From Nocardioides sp. CER19 (lineage in GTDB: Bacteria; Actinomycetota; Actinomycetes; Propionibacteriales; Nocardioidaceae): DNA of 64,000 nucleotides. Shown here piece by piece: positions 53,956 through 62,769 of the stretch (its first letter is position 1; each line of letters begins with the position of its first letter). The DNA lies in NCBI RefSeq assembly GCF_029846275.1, contig NZ_JARVWS010000001.1, positions 868,001 to 932,000 on the forward strand. Direction: 5' to 3'. The notes beneath the pieces were generated by a model. That model made no database searches. It was not told where the DNA came from and worked only from the letters and a program-made list of their open reading frames with translations. Made by a program: the position numbers and the translations under genes.

Positions 53956-54756
53956 TCACGCACGCAGCACGTGCACCGGCACCGCGCCGTAGGCGGCGAA
54001 GTCGCCGCTGACCTCGCTGGCCGTCTGCAGCAGGAGCGGCAGGTGGTCGCCGACGAGGGTGCCGACCGACGTCTCTGCGGCGTGCACCGTCACGTTCATG
54101 GCCGCGATCACCCGCCCGTCAGCACCGCGCAGCGGCGCGGCGACCGACCGGATGCCGCCCGCGAGCTGCTCGTCGGTGAGCGCCCAGCCGCGGGCGCGCA
54201 CCGACGCCAGCTCCTCGTCCAGCGCGGGCCGGTCGAACGACGCCCGCGGCGTCACCCCCGAACGGCTCGGCTCCGCCAGCGCCGCGTCCAGCTCCTCGCT
54301 CGTCAGCCCGGCCAGGAGCACCTTGCCCAGCGACGTGACGGGCGCGGGGAACCGCGTCCCGATGCTCACCGCGAGCGTGATGATCTTCGGTACGGCGACC
54401 CGTGCGACGTAGACGATGTCGGACCCGTCGAGCTCGGCGATCGAGCTGGACTCGTGGGTGCGGGCGACCAGGTGCTCCAGGTGGGGCCGCGCGACGTCCC
54501 ACAGGCCCATCGCCTGCACGTAGGTCAGGCCGAGCTCGAGCACCCGCGGGGTGAGCTGGAAGCCGCCGTCGCCGGCACGGACGTAGCCCAGCGACTCGAG
54601 GGTGACGAGGATCCGGCGCGCGGTCGGGCGGGCCAGGTCAGCCGCCGTCGCGATCTCGGTGAGCGACATCGCGCCGCCCGGGCGGAAGGCGCGGATCACG
54701 TCGAGGCCGCGGGCGATCGCCTCGATGAAGTCGGGGTCCGAGTGACGTCGTGGCAC
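53956..54756 (-). CDS. IclR-family transcriptional regulator
   Basis: 266 aa. N-terminal winged HTH: ARGLDVIRAFRPGGAMSLTE, IATAADLARPTARRILVTLE, SLGYVRAGDGGFQLTPRVLELG; C-terminal IclR effector domain with APVTSLGKVLLAGL. Such regulators (PcaR, PobR type) control aromatic catabolism. The GTG at 54756 lies 6 nt after TACGCT. It sits between the dioxygenase operon and the divergent amidohydrolase, each preceded by an identical 14-bp palindrome, so it probably controls both. Confidence 0.9.
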   Translation of the reverse strand: MPRRHSDPDFIEAIARGLDVIRAFRPGGAMSLTEIATAADLARPTARRILVTLESLGYVRAGDGGFQLTPRVLELGLTYVQAMGLWDVARPHLEHLVARTHESSSIAELDGSDIVYVARVAVPKIITLAVSIGTRFPAPVTSLGKVLLAGLTSEELDAALAEPSRSGVTPRASFDRPALDEELASVRARGWALTDEQLAGGIRSVAAPLRGADGRVIAAMNVTVHAAETSVGTLVGDHLPLLLQTASEVSGDFAAYGAVPVHVLRA

Positions 54757-54762
54757 AGCGGA

Positions 54763-54768
54763 AGCGTA
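54763..54768 (-). promoter_or_regulatory. -10 hexamer for leaderless iclR-type gene
   Basis: TACGCT on the minus strand, 6-nt spacer to the GTG at 54756. Confidence 0.5.
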
Positions 54769-54782
54769 GCGCCCCTTGACAC

Positions 54783-54798
54783 TGTGATCGCCATCACA
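54783..54798. promoter_or_regulatory. CRP/GlxR-like site
   Basis: TGTGATCGCCATCACA matches TGTGA-N6-TCACA exactly. It lies just upstream of the IclR -10 and 23 bp from the amidohydrolase-side palindrome. Confidence 0.6.
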
Positions 54799-54820
54799 GC
54801 ATGGTGGAGCGATCGCTGTG

Positions 54821-54834
54821 CGGACACTTGTCCG
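54821..54834. promoter_or_regulatory. CGGACA-CT-TGTCCG palindrome upstream of the amidohydrolase
   Basis: Same arms and 2-bp spacing as the site at 53866-53879; it lies 38 bp before the amidohydrolase ATG. Confidence 0.65.
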
Positions 54835-54871
54835 GCACGCCGCCGGAGGGCACGGCCGAGAGGAGCAGGTC

Positions 54872-56374
54872 ATGAGTGTGGAGAGCATCGAGCCCGGACG
54901 CCCGGTGGTGCTGCGCGGCGGCACCGTGCTGCCGATGACGCCTGACCGGCAGGTCCTGCTCGACGCCGACGTGCTGGTCGTCGGCGACCGCATCGCGGCG
55001 GTCGGACCGCGGCTCGAGGTGCCCGAGGGGACCGTCGAGATCGACGCGTCCGGCGGCATCGTGATGCCGGGCATGGTCGACACGCACCGGCACATGTGGC
55101 AGACCGCGATGCGCGGCTACGGCGCCGACTGGACGCTCACGCAGTACTTCGTCTGGTACTACCTCGAGCACGGGAAGGCGTTCCGTCCCGAGGACGTCGC
55201 CGCCGGCAACCTGCTCTCCGCGATCGAGGCCATCGACGCCGGCGTGACCACGAGCGTCGACTGGTCGCACGGCCTGCAGACGACCGACCACGCCGACGCG
55301 GCAGCGGACGCCTTGGAGTCGGTGCCGGGCCGGTTCGTCCTCGCCTACGGCAACATCCAGCAGGGCCCGTGGGAGTGGTCGACGACCCCTGAGTTCCGCG
55401 ACTTCGTGGACCGCCGCATGAACAAGAGCGACATGCTCGGGTTCCAGATGGCGTTCGACATCCCGGGCGACCCGGCGTTCCCGGAGAAGGCGGCCTTCGA
55501 GGTGGCCCGCGACCTCGGCGTCACCGTGACCACGCACGCCGGCGTCTGGGGCGCGACGAACGACGACGGCATCCGGCTCATGTACGAGAACGGTTTCATG
55601 ACGCCGGGCACCGTCTACGTCCACGCCGCCACGCTGAGCGAGGACTCCTACCAGCGCATCGCCGCGACCGGTGGCTCCGTCTCGATGGCGACCGAGAGCG
55701 AGCAGAGCTGCGGTCAGGGCTACCCGCCCAGCTGGGTGCTGCGCAAGCACAAGATCCCGGTCTCGCTGTCGATGGACACCAGCGTCTGGTGGAGCGGCGA
55801 CCTCTTCTCCGCGATGCGCTCGACGCTCGGCGCCGACCGGTCCCGCGAGCACCTCGAGGCCCACAACATCGGCGAGACGGTCACGCACCACCACCTGCGG
55901 GCCGACCAGGTCGTCGAGTGGGCGACGCGGGGTGGCGCGGCCGCGCTCGGGATGGAGTCGCTGATCGGCAGCCTCGAGGTGGGCAAGAAGGCCGATGTCG
56001 TGCTGCTCAAGAACGACCGGTCGCCGGTGATGTTCCCGATCCTCAACCCCTACGGCCACGTCGCGTTCCAGGCCCAGCGGGCCGACGTCCACACGGTGAT
56101 CGTCGACGGCCGGGTGGTCAAGCGCGACGGCCAGCTGGTCGACGTCGACCTCGCGGCCGTACGCCGGACGCTGGACGCCACCGTCGAGCACCTGCGCTCG
56201 GCGCTCGGTCCCGAGGCGTGGCAGGCCGGGATGTTCCCGGACACACCGACCTCCGAGGAGATCCGCAACCCCTACCAGTACACCGACTTCGGGAAGTCGG
56301 ACGAGGGCGTCACGCTCCCCTCGCAGCGGGCGGAGACGGCCGGGCAGTCGCAGGAGGCCACCTCGACCCCCTGA
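54872..56374 (+). CDS. Amidohydrolase of the AtzA/TrzN/cytosine-deaminase type
   Basis: 500 aa metal-dependent hydrolase. VVLRGGTVLPM N-terminal beta-sandwich; the metal HxH in VDTHRHMWQ (about 69-77); TTHAGVWG; VHAATLSEDSYQRIAATGGS; and the Asp in SLSMDTSVWWS. C-terminal GSLEVGKKADVVLL completes the composite fold. This class deaminates or dechlorinates N-heterocycles or related substrates. The last 35 residues are extra and polar. An AGGAG site precedes the ATG. Divergent from IclR, with operator-like palindrome: likely the entry enzyme of the island. Confidence 0.85.
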   Translation: MSVESIEPGRPVVLRGGTVLPMTPDRQVLLDADVLVVGDRIAAVGPRLEVPEGTVEIDASGGIVMPGMVDTHRHMWQTAMRGYGADWTLTQYFVWYYLEHGKAFRPEDVAAGNLLSAIEAIDAGVTTSVDWSHGLQTTDHADAAADALESVPGRFVLAYGNIQQGPWEWSTTPEFRDFVDRRMNKSDMLGFQMAFDIPGDPAFPEKAAFEVARDLGVTVTTHAGVWGATNDDGIRLMYENGFMTPGTVYVHAATLSEDSYQRIAATGGSVSMATESEQSCGQGYPPSWVLRKHKIPVSLSMDTSVWWSGDLFSAMRSTLGADRSREHLEAHNIGETVTHHHLRADQVVEWATRGGAAALGMESLIGSLEVGKKADVVLLKNDRSPVMFPILNPYGHVAFQAQRADVHTVIVDGRVVKRDGQLVDVDLAAVRRTLDATVEHLRSALGPEAWQAGMFPDTPTSEEIRNPYQYTDFGKSDEGVTLPSQRAETAGQSQEATSTP

Positions 56375-56376
56375 CC

Positions 56377-56382
56377 TAGGGT
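56377..56382 (+). promoter_or_regulatory. -10 hexamer for leaderless PPOX gene
   Basis: TAGGGT, 6-nt spacer, then the ATG at 56389. Confidence 0.55.
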
Positions 56383-56388
56383 GACCAC

Positions 56389-56853
56389 ATGCCCAAGATC
56401 GCCACCAACAGCCGCGTCACCCGCGAGGAGCTGCTCGACTTCGTCCGCACCCGGCACAGCTGGGTGCTGGTCACCACGCGTGGCGACGGGCGCCCGCAGC
56501 TCTCGCCGGTGACCGGAGGCGTGGACGAGTCCGGCCGTCTCGTGATCTCCACCTACCCCGACCGGGCCAAGGTGGTGAACCTGCGTCGCAACCCGGCCGC
56601 GTCGGTGCTCGTCGTCTCCGACGGGTTCGCCGACCCGTGGGTCCAGGTCGACGGCAGCGCCGAGGTGCTCGACATGCCGGAGGCCGAGGACGCCCTGGTG
56701 GAGTACTTCCGCTGCATCTCCGGCGAGCACCCGGACTGGGACGAGTACCGCGCCGCGATGCGCTCGCAGGGCAAGTCGCTGGTCCGGATCACCATCGACC
56801 GTTGGGGCCCGGTCGCCACCGGCGGCTTCCCGGCCGACCGCGCACCGGCCTGA
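56389..56853 (+). CDS. PPOX-class F420/FMN-dependent protein
   Basis: 154 aa split-barrel protein: FVRTRHSWVLVTTRGDGRPQ, LSPVTGGVDESGRLVISTYP, AKVVNLRRNPAASVLV, and VQVDGSAEVLD. The pattern is that of small F420-dependent oxidoreductases (Rv1155 type, TIGR03618-like). Leaderless start. Fgd at 45.6 kb could supply F420H2. Substrate unknown. Confidence 0.83.
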   Translation: MPKIATNSRVTREELLDFVRTRHSWVLVTTRGDGRPQLSPVTGGVDESGRLVISTYPDRAKVVNLRRNPAASVLVVSDGFADPWVQVDGSAEVLDMPEAEDALVEYFRCISGEHPDWDEYRAAMRSQGKSLVRITIDRWGPVATGGFPADRAPA

Positions 56854-56882
56854 TCGTCGGCAGCCGGGTGCATCCTGAGCCC

Positions 56883-58172
56883 ATGACGTCCCGGGACCCG
56901 CGCCGCACCTGCCAGTTCATCCCTCCCTACCTCATCGAGCGGCTCCAGCCGCCCCGGCTCGTCGCCCGCGACGTCGCGTTCCGAGCCGCCCGCGCGGAAG
57001 GGGGTTCGGCCCCGGTGTCGGCGGTCGGCGCCCCGGCCTGGGTCGTCCACACCTGCCACAACACCTCGCAGCTCCCCGGCGACGTGGTGCGGTCGGCGGG
57101 CGACCCTGACTCCGGCGACGCGGCGGTCGACGAGGCGGCGTACGGCGTCACGGGCTCGCTCGACCTCTTCTGGAGCGTCTACGGCCGCCGCTCCTGGGAC
57201 GGCAACGGCGCCAGCGTGAGCCTGAGCGTCCACTACGAGCAGGGCTACGACAACGCCTACTGGGACGGCACGCAGCTCGTGTTCGGCGACGGCGACGGCG
57301 AGGTGTTCGGGCGCTTCACCGCTCCGGTCGACGTGCTCGGCCACGAGTTCACCCACGCGGTCATCGAGCGCACCGCCGGGCTGGCCTACCAGGGACAGTC
57401 CGGCGCCCTCAACGAGTCCGTCGCGGACGTCTTCGGGACCTGCCTCAAGCAGCGTCTCCTCGGCCAGCGGGTCGAGCAGGGCGACTGGCTGATCGGGGCC
57501 GGTCTGTTCCTGCCTGGGATCCAGGCGCGGGCCCTGCGCGACATGGCGCACCCGGGCACGGCCTACGACGACCCGCAGCTCGGCAAGGACCCGCAGGTCG
57601 CCACCATGGACGACTACGTCGACACGGGCGACGACAACGGCGGCGTGCACACCAACTCGGGCATCCCCAACCGTGCGTTCCAGCTCGCCGCGACGGCCAT
57701 CGGCGGCACGTCGTGGGACGGCGCCGGACGGATCTGGTACGCCGCCCTGACCGGTGGTCAGGTCGGCCCCGACACCGACTTCGCCGGCTTCGCGGCGGCC
57801 ACCGTCGCCGCCGCGGGGGAGCACGCCGACGTGGTCTCGCAGGCCTGGGAAGCCGTCGGCGTCGGCGGCACGATCCCCTCCGGTGCGACCCCCGGGCAGC
57901 CGGCCACCAGCACGACCGTCGCCGTCCGGCGCTCGGGTGGCCTGGCGGGAGTCGGCAAGGAGGGCGCGGTCGATCTCGAGGGCTCCGACGACCGCGTCGA
58001 CGAGCTCCGCGCGCTCGTCGGCCGCATCGACGTGGCCGACGTCCCCGGCGGGGAGGTGGGTGGGGCCGACCGGTTCGTCTACGACTTCGACCTGTGCGGC
58101 GACCGGTGCCGCGTGCCGGAGCTGCTGCTCACCCCCGATCTGCGTCGGGTGGTGGAGCTCGTCCTGCGCTGA
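56883..58172 (+). CDS. M4 metallopeptidase (protealysin-like) fused to an emfourin-like inhibitor domain
   Basis: 429 aa without a signal peptide. Short protealysin-type propeptide with CQFIPPYLIERL. Thermolysin fold with HEFTH (154-158) and third ligand Glu178 in ALNESVAD, the same spacing as thermolysin; GGVHTNSGIPNRAF carries the active-site His (256). From about 347 to the end: VAVRRSGGLAGVGKEGAVDL and a late LLTPDLRRVVELV, resembling emfourin, the small protein inhibitor usually encoded as a separate gene next to protealysins. Fusion of peptidase and inhibitor is notable. Confidence 0.83.
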   Translation: MTSRDPRRTCQFIPPYLIERLQPPRLVARDVAFRAARAEGGSAPVSAVGAPAWVVHTCHNTSQLPGDVVRSAGDPDSGDAAVDEAAYGVTGSLDLFWSVYGRRSWDGNGASVSLSVHYEQGYDNAYWDGTQLVFGDGDGEVFGRFTAPVDVLGHEFTHAVIERTAGLAYQGQSGALNESVADVFGTCLKQRLLGQRVEQGDWLIGAGLFLPGIQARALRDMAHPGTAYDDPQLGKDPQVATMDDYVDTGDDNGGVHTNSGIPNRAFQLAATAIGGTSWDGAGRIWYAALTGGQVGPDTDFAGFAAATVAAAGEHADVVSQAWEAVGVGGTIPSGATPGQPATSTTVAVRRSGGLAGVGKEGAVDLEGSDDRVDELRALVGRIDVADVPGGEVGGADRFVYDFDLCGDRCRVPELLLTPDLRRVVELVLR

Positions 58173-58189
58173 CCTGAGCCTTGCCCGCC

Positions 58190-58879
58190 CTAGGCGAGGG
58201 CGCGGTCGAGGGCAGCCTCGACGTGCACGGTGATGACGTCGAGCACCGGGACCTCCACGTCCTGCGGACGGACCAGCAGGGACAGCTCCGTCGCGCCGAG
58301 CAGGACGGCGCTCACGCCGCTGTCCCACAGCTCGTCGATGATCGTCAGCAGCCGCTTGCGCGAGCTCGGGTTGATCTTCCGGAACACCAGCTCGTCGTAG
58401 ATGATCGAGTCGAGGGTGTCGACGTGCAGCGGGTCGGGGAGGTTGACGTCGAGCCCGTGGTCGGCGATCCGCTCGGCGAAGAACGTGTTGTCCATCGTGT
58501 ACTTCGTGCCGATGAAGCCGACCGTGCTCGCGCCCATCGCCTGGCACTTGGCCGCGAGGACGTCGGCCAGGTGCAGGACGGGTACGTCGACCGCTGCCGC
58601 GACCTTGTCGTAGACCAGGTGGAACGTCGTGCTGCAGAGCAGGATGAAGTCGGCGCCGCCCGCGGCCACGCCGCGGGCGGCCTCGGCCAGGATCGCCGCG
58701 ACGGCGTCCCAGTCGCCCTTCTCCTGCAGGTCGTTGAGCTCGGCCAGGTCGACCGAGGACATGACGACCTTGGCGGAGTGGAGGCCGCCGAGCCGCTCCT
58801 GCACGCCCTTGTTGAGACCCTCGTAGTAGGCGGCGCTGCTCTCCCAGCTCATCCCGCCGACGAGTCCGATCGTCTGCAT
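58190..58879 (-). CDS. Asp/Glu racemase-family protein lacking the second catalytic Cys
   Basis: 229 aa. Family motifs TIGLVGGMSWESSAAYY at the N-terminus and LLCSTTFH with Cys82. The second half has VLLGATELSLL, where aspartate/glutamate racemases have GCTE: Ala196 replaces the second Cys. True two-base racemisation therefore looks impaired; the enzyme may be a one-base isomerase, decarboxylase-like member or act on one enantiomer. Convergent with the M4 peptidase gene. CACACT lies 7 nt before the ATG. Confidence 0.8.
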   Translation of the reverse strand: MQTIGLVGGMSWESSAAYYEGLNKGVQERLGGLHSAKVVMSSVDLAELNDLQEKGDWDAVAAILAEAARGVAAGGADFILLCSTTFHLVYDKVAAAVDVPVLHLADVLAAKCQAMGASTVGFIGTKYTMDNTFFAERIADHGLDVNLPDPLHVDTLDSIIYDELVFRKINPSSRKRLLTIIDELWDSGVSAVLLGATELSLLVRPQDVEVPVLDVITVHVEAALDRALA

Positions 58880-58938
58880 GTCCGGCAGTGTGGCACCGCA
58901 CACGGCACCCGGGGGAATCCTCGCGGGCGCCCTCCCCG

Positions 58939-59688
58939 TCAGTGGGAGACCCGGTGCACCTTGTGCTGGGCGGCCTGGGCGCGGGGCTTGATCACCATCG
59001 AGTCGATGTTGACGTGGGCGGGCCGGGTCACCATCCAGGCGATGGCGTCGGCGATGTCGTCGGCCACCAGGGGCTCGTCGACGCCCTCGTAGACGGCGGC
59101 CGCCTTGGCCGCGTCGCCGTCGAACCGGACCAGCGCGAACTCGTCGGTCTTCACCATGCCGGGCGCGATCTCCATGATCCGGACAGGCTGGTCCCACAGC
59201 TCCAGGCGCAGGGTCTCGGTGACGACCTGGGTGCCGTGCTTGGCGGCCGTGTAGCCGGCGCCGCCCTCGTAGGCGATCCGGCCGGCCGTCGAGCCGACGT
59301 TGACGATCGCGCCCGCCCCGGAGGCGACCAGCGCCGGCAGGAGTGCGCGGGTCACCTGCATCAGGCCGATCACGTTGACCTCGTACATCTGCCGCCAGTC
59401 CTCGGTCACCGCCTCGGCGACCGGGGTGGAGCCGAACGCGCCGCCCGCGTTGTTGACGAGTACGTCGAGCCGCGGCCCGACCGCCGCTGCCAGTGCGGCG
59501 ACCGACTCCTCGGAGGTGACATCGGTCGCGATCGCCGTACCGCCGAGCTCGGCCGCGAGCGCCTCGATCCGGTCGGCACGGCGCGCGGCGAGGAACACGT
59601 GGAAGCCGGCCCCCGCGAGGCGGCGGGCCGTCGCCGCTCCGATGCCGCTGCTCGCACCTGTCACCACCGCAGTCCTCATGGCGGTCAT
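58939..59688 (-). CDS. Short-chain dehydrogenase/reductase (YdfG-like)
   Basis: 249 aa. TGASSGIGAATARRL (about 10-24), NNAGGAFG, catalytic Ser in VNVGSTAG and YTAAKH (YxxxK, about 155). MEIAPGMVKTDEF is the region after the active site. NADP(H)-dependent oxidoreductase, often on serine or 3-hydroxy acids. A start three codons later (59679) is possible. Alone on the minus strand, divergent from a small ORF. Confidence 0.87.
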   Translation of the reverse strand: MTAMRTAVVTGASSGIGAATARRLAGAGFHVFLAARRADRIEALAAELGGTAIATDVTSEESVAALAAAVGPRLDVLVNNAGGAFGSTPVAEAVTEDWRQMYEVNVIGLMQVTRALLPALVASGAGAIVNVGSTAGRIAYEGGAGYTAAKHGTQVVTETLRLELWDQPVRIMEIAPGMVKTDEFALVRFDGDAAKAAAVYEGVDEPLVADDIADAIAWMVTRPAHVNIDSMVIKPRAQAAQHKVHRVSH

Positions 59689-59786
59689 TCTTCACCAACG
59701 CCCCGGTATCTCTCGCAGCGCACCCCGGCTCCTCATCCCGTGCGGGTGGACCCGACCCGCCGACCCGCTGACACCAGGAGCACGTC

Positions 59787-59936
59787 ATGCGAACCACCAC
59801 CCTGACCTCGTCGCACCGTTCCTACGAGCCGAGGAGCACGAGGCTCAAGCAGGGCCGCTACGCCGGGCTGGCGCGCGCCGCGACCACGCGCGCTGGCGCT
59901 CCGATGGCTGCCACGGGCGCCGGCATCCGGAGGTAG
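59787..59936 (+). CDS. Small basic protein (hypothetical)
   Basis: 49 aa: [20 protein letters not shown] onward, ending AATGAGIRR. Net strongly positive, Ser/Thr/Arg/Ala rich, no membrane segment. Supported mainly by an AGGAGC ribosome-binding site 7 nt before the ATG and by filling the gap before mshA. No family recognised; it may be spurious. Confidence 0.4.
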   Translation: MRTTTLTSSHRSYEPRSTRLKQGRYAGLARAATTRAGAPMAATGAGIRR

Positions 59937-60027
59937 ACGCCGGGCCCCCGGGGTGCTCCGGGAATGCAGTGGGTACCGATGCGGTTGGTGTTCACGGACT
60001 GTTCCAGGAGACGTAAGGAGATGGCGC

Positions 60028-61287
60028 GTGCAGTCGATCAGGCGTCTGGCGATGATCAGCCTGCACACCTCCCCGCTCGACCAGCCCGGCACCGGTGACG
60101 CCGGCGGCATGAACGTCTACGTGCTCGAGCTCGCCAAGCAGCTCGCCGGCCAGAGTGTCGAGGTCGACGTCTTCACGCGGGCGACGTCGTCCCGGCTCCC
60201 TCAGGTCGTCGACGCGCAGGACGGCGTCCGCGTCCACCACGTGCACGCCGGCCCGTTCGAGGGGCTCACCAAGGGCGAGCTGCCCGGGCAGCTGTGCACC
60301 TTCGCCCGCGAGGTGCTGCGTGCCGAGGCCGCCCACCCGCTGGGCTACTACGACGTCGTGCACAGCCACTACTGGCTCTCCGGCCAGGTCGGCGCGCTGG
60401 CCCGCGACCGCTGGGGCGTGCCGCTCGTGCACTCCATGCACACGATGGCGAAGGTGAAGAACGCCGCGCTCGCTGACGGCGACACCCCGGAGCCCGCCGC
60501 CCGCGTCATCGGCGAGGAGCAGGTGGTCGACGCCGCCGACGTGCTCGTCGCCAACACCGACCTGGAGGCGCGCCAGCTCGTCGACCTCTACGAGTCCGAC
60601 CCGGGTCGGGTCCAGGTCGTCCACCCCGGCGTCGACCTGAGCCTGTTCCGGCCGCTCGACAAGGGCGCCGCACGTGCCGCGCTCGGCCTTCCCCACGACG
60701 CGGCCGTGCTTCTCTTCGCCGGCCGGATCCAGCCGCTGAAGGCTCCCGACGTCCTGCTGCGCGCGGTCGCCGTGCTGCTCCACCGGCTGCCGTCGCTGCG
60801 CCGTCGCCTCGTCGTCCCGATCGTCGGCGGCCCGTCCGGGTCGGGTCTCGACCGGCCGGAGTCGCTCGCCTCCCTGGCCGCCGAGCTGGGCATCTCCGAC
60901 GTCGTGCGGTTCGTGCCGCCGGTCTCGCAGGCGGAGCTCGCCGAGTGGTACGCCGCCGCGACGCTGGTCGCCGTACCGTCCTACAACGAGTCGTTCGGCC
61001 TGGTCGCGATCGAGGCCCAGGCCACCGGCACGCCCGTCGTCGCCGCCGCGGTCGGCGGCCTGACCACCGCCGTCCGGCACGGCCGCAGCGGCCTGCTCGT
61101 CGACGGCCACGACGCCGACCGCTGGGCGGACGCGCTCCTACGGATCCTCCTCGACGAGGACCTGCGCATCGCTCTCGAGGCGGGGGCGCTGGAGCAGGCC
61201 CGGTCGTTCTCGTGGGAGATGACCGCGGCCCGTACCCTCGAGATCTACGAGAGCGCCCGATCGATCATGCACGAAGGGGTGGCATGA
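60028..61287 (+). CDS. mshA: D-inositol-3-phosphate glycosyltransferase MshA
   Basis: 419 aa GT4 enzyme. [20 protein letters not shown] near the N-terminus is the MshA donor/acceptor loop; [48 protein letters not shown] and [20 protein letters not shown] (the E-x7-E region) follow. Transfers GlcNAc from UDP-GlcNAc to inositol 3-phosphate, first step of mycothiol synthesis. The GTG at 60028 follows AAGGAG. Stop overlaps the YbjN gene (ATGA). Same order as Rv0486-Rv0487. Confidence 0.93.
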   Translation: MQSIRRLAMISLHTSPLDQPGTGDAGGMNVYVLELAKQLAGQSVEVDVFTRATSSRLPQVVDAQDGVRVHHVHAGPFEGLTKGELPGQLCTFAREVLRAEAAHPLGYYDVVHSHYWLSGQVGALARDRWGVPLVHSMHTMAKVKNAALADGDTPEPAARVIGEEQVVDAADVLVANTDLEARQLVDLYESDPGRVQVVHPGVDLSLFRPLDKGAARAALGLPHDAAVLLFAGRIQPLKAPDVLLRAVAVLLHRLPSLRRRLVVPIVGGPSGSGLDRPESLASLAAELGISDVVRFVPPVSQAELAEWYAAATLVAVPSYNESFGLVAIEAQATGTPVVAAAVGGLTTAVRHGRSGLLVDGHDADRWADALLRILLDEDLRIALEAGALEQARSFSWEMTAARTLEIYESARSIMHEGVA

Positions 61288-61784
61288 CCTCCACGGACCC
61301 GGCGTCGACCGTCAGGGAGCACCTGACCGCCAACGAGCTCGAGTTCAAGGAGACCGCCGCGGAGACCGGCGAGACGACGTTCTCGTTCTCGCTGCCCGGC
61401 GAGCGCAAGCTGCAGACGCCCGTCCGGCTCGACGTGGGTCGACACGCGCTCGGCGTCCACGCGTTCGTGTGCCGGCGCCCCGACGAGAACTTCGAGGCCG
61501 TCTACCGCTGGCTGCTGGAGAAGAACCTGCGTCTCTACGGCGTGGCCTTCGCGCTCGACCACCACGGCGACATCTACCTCGACGGCCGGCTGCCGCTCGC
61601 CACCGTCACGTCCGACGAGCTCGACCGTCTGCTCGGCTCGGTGCTCACCTACGCCGACGAGTCGTTCAACCCGATCCTCGAGCTGGGCTTCGCGGCCTCC
61701 ATCCGCAAGGAGTGGGAGTGGCGCAAACTGAGGGGCGAGTCGACGAAGAACCTCGAGGCGTTCCGCGGGTGGCTGGAGCGCTGA
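61284..61784 (+). CDS. YbjN/T3SC-like domain protein
   Basis: 166 aa, alpha/beta fold of the YbjN family: [68 protein letters not shown]. Related proteins act as small chaperones or regulators. Coupled to mshA by ATGA, as the homologue Rv0487 adjoins mshA in M. tuberculosis. Function unknown. Confidence 0.82.
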   Translation: MTSTDPASTVREHLTANELEFKETAAETGETTFSFSLPGERKLQTPVRLDVGRHALGVHAFVCRRPDENFEAVYRWLLEKNLRLYGVAFALDHHGDIYLDGRLPLATVTSDELDRLLGSVLTYADESFNPILELGFAASIRKEWEWRKLRGESTKNLEAFRGWLER

Positions 61785-61851
61785 TCCCGCTCTGGCCGGA
61801 TGTCGCGGTGCGCTGTCCGAAACCCGCGCGACCGGGGCCCGGTCGGCTCCC

Positions 61852-61857
61852 TAGGCT
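61852..61857 (+). promoter_or_regulatory. -10 hexamer for leaderless DMT transporter gene
   Basis: TAGGCT, 6-nt spacer, then the GTG at 61864. Confidence 0.5.
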
Positions 61858-61863
61858 GCTCCC

Positions 61864-62766
61864 GTGACGACTACGACGACCGAGGCTGCGCCGGTCATCA
61901 AGAACTGGCTGCCCGTGGCCGCCGTCTCCACGACGCTGGTCTTCTGGGCTTCAGCGTTCGTGGCCATCCGGCACCTCGCCGACACCTTCCACCCCGGAGC
62001 GATGGCGCTCGGTCGGATGCTGGTCGGCGCGGCCTGCCTGTCGGTGGTCGCCCTGCGCCGCCGCCCGCTGCCGCGCCCGACCGCGGCCGACTGGCGGGTC
62101 ATCGTCGTGATCGGCGTGCTCTGGTATGCCACCTACATGCTCGCCCTCAACGCAGGCGAGCGCACGGTCGACGCCGGTACGGCGTCCATGATCCTCCAGC
62201 TGTCGCCGATCGTGATCGCGGTCCTGGCGGCGGTCTTCCTCAGCGAGGCCTTCACGGCCCGGCTCGGCGTCGGGCTGGCGCTCGCCTTCGCCGGCGTCGC
62301 GATCATCGGCTTCGCCTCGGGTGACTCCTCCGGCAGCCGCTCGGTCGTGGGAGTGCTGCTCTGCCTCATCCCCGTGGCGGCGTACTCGATCTCGCTGGTG
62401 CTGCAGAAGCCGCTGTCCTCCCGCTACGCGGCCGTCCACCTCACCTGGCTCGCGTGCAGCATCGGCGCGATCGTGATGCTGCCCTGGATCGGCCAGCTCG
62501 TCGGTGACCTGCGCGACGCCTCGGCGTCGGAGATCCTCTGGCTCGTCTACCTCGGGGTGTTCCCGACGGCGATCGCGTTCACGACCTACGGCTACGCGCT
62601 CCAGCACATCTCCGCGTCGAGGCTCGGCATCTCGACCTACGTCGTCCCGATCATCTCGATCGCCCTCGCCTGGGGGCTGCTCGGCGAGACGCCGCCCGCG
62701 CTCGCCTACCTGGGCGGCGTCGTCGCGCTGGTCGGTGTCGCGATCACCAGGAGCCGCAAGCGCTGA
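61864..62766 (+). CDS. EamA/DMT-family transporter
   Basis: 300 aa, ten transmembrane helices in two EamA repeats (about 15-145 and 160-295). FWASAFVAIRHLADTFHPGA, LNAGERTVDAGTASMILQLS and LQHISASRLGISTYVVPIIS are the typical pore segments. Exporter of amino acids or metabolites; substrate unknown. Followed by a perfect hairpin shared with regX3. Confidence 0.87.
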   Translation: MTTTTTEAAPVIKNWLPVAAVSTTLVFWASAFVAIRHLADTFHPGAMALGRMLVGAACLSVVALRRRPLPRPTAADWRVIVVIGVLWYATYMLALNAGERTVDAGTASMILQLSPIVIAVLAAVFLSEAFTARLGVGLALAFAGVAIIGFASGDSSGSRSVVGVLLCLIPVAAYSISLVLQKPLSSRYAAVHLTWLACSIGAIVMLPWIGQLVGDLRDASASEILWLVYLGVFPTAIAFTTYGYALQHISASRLGISTYVVPIISIALAWGLLGETPPALAYLGGVVALVGVAITRSRKR

Positions 62767-62769
62767 CCC

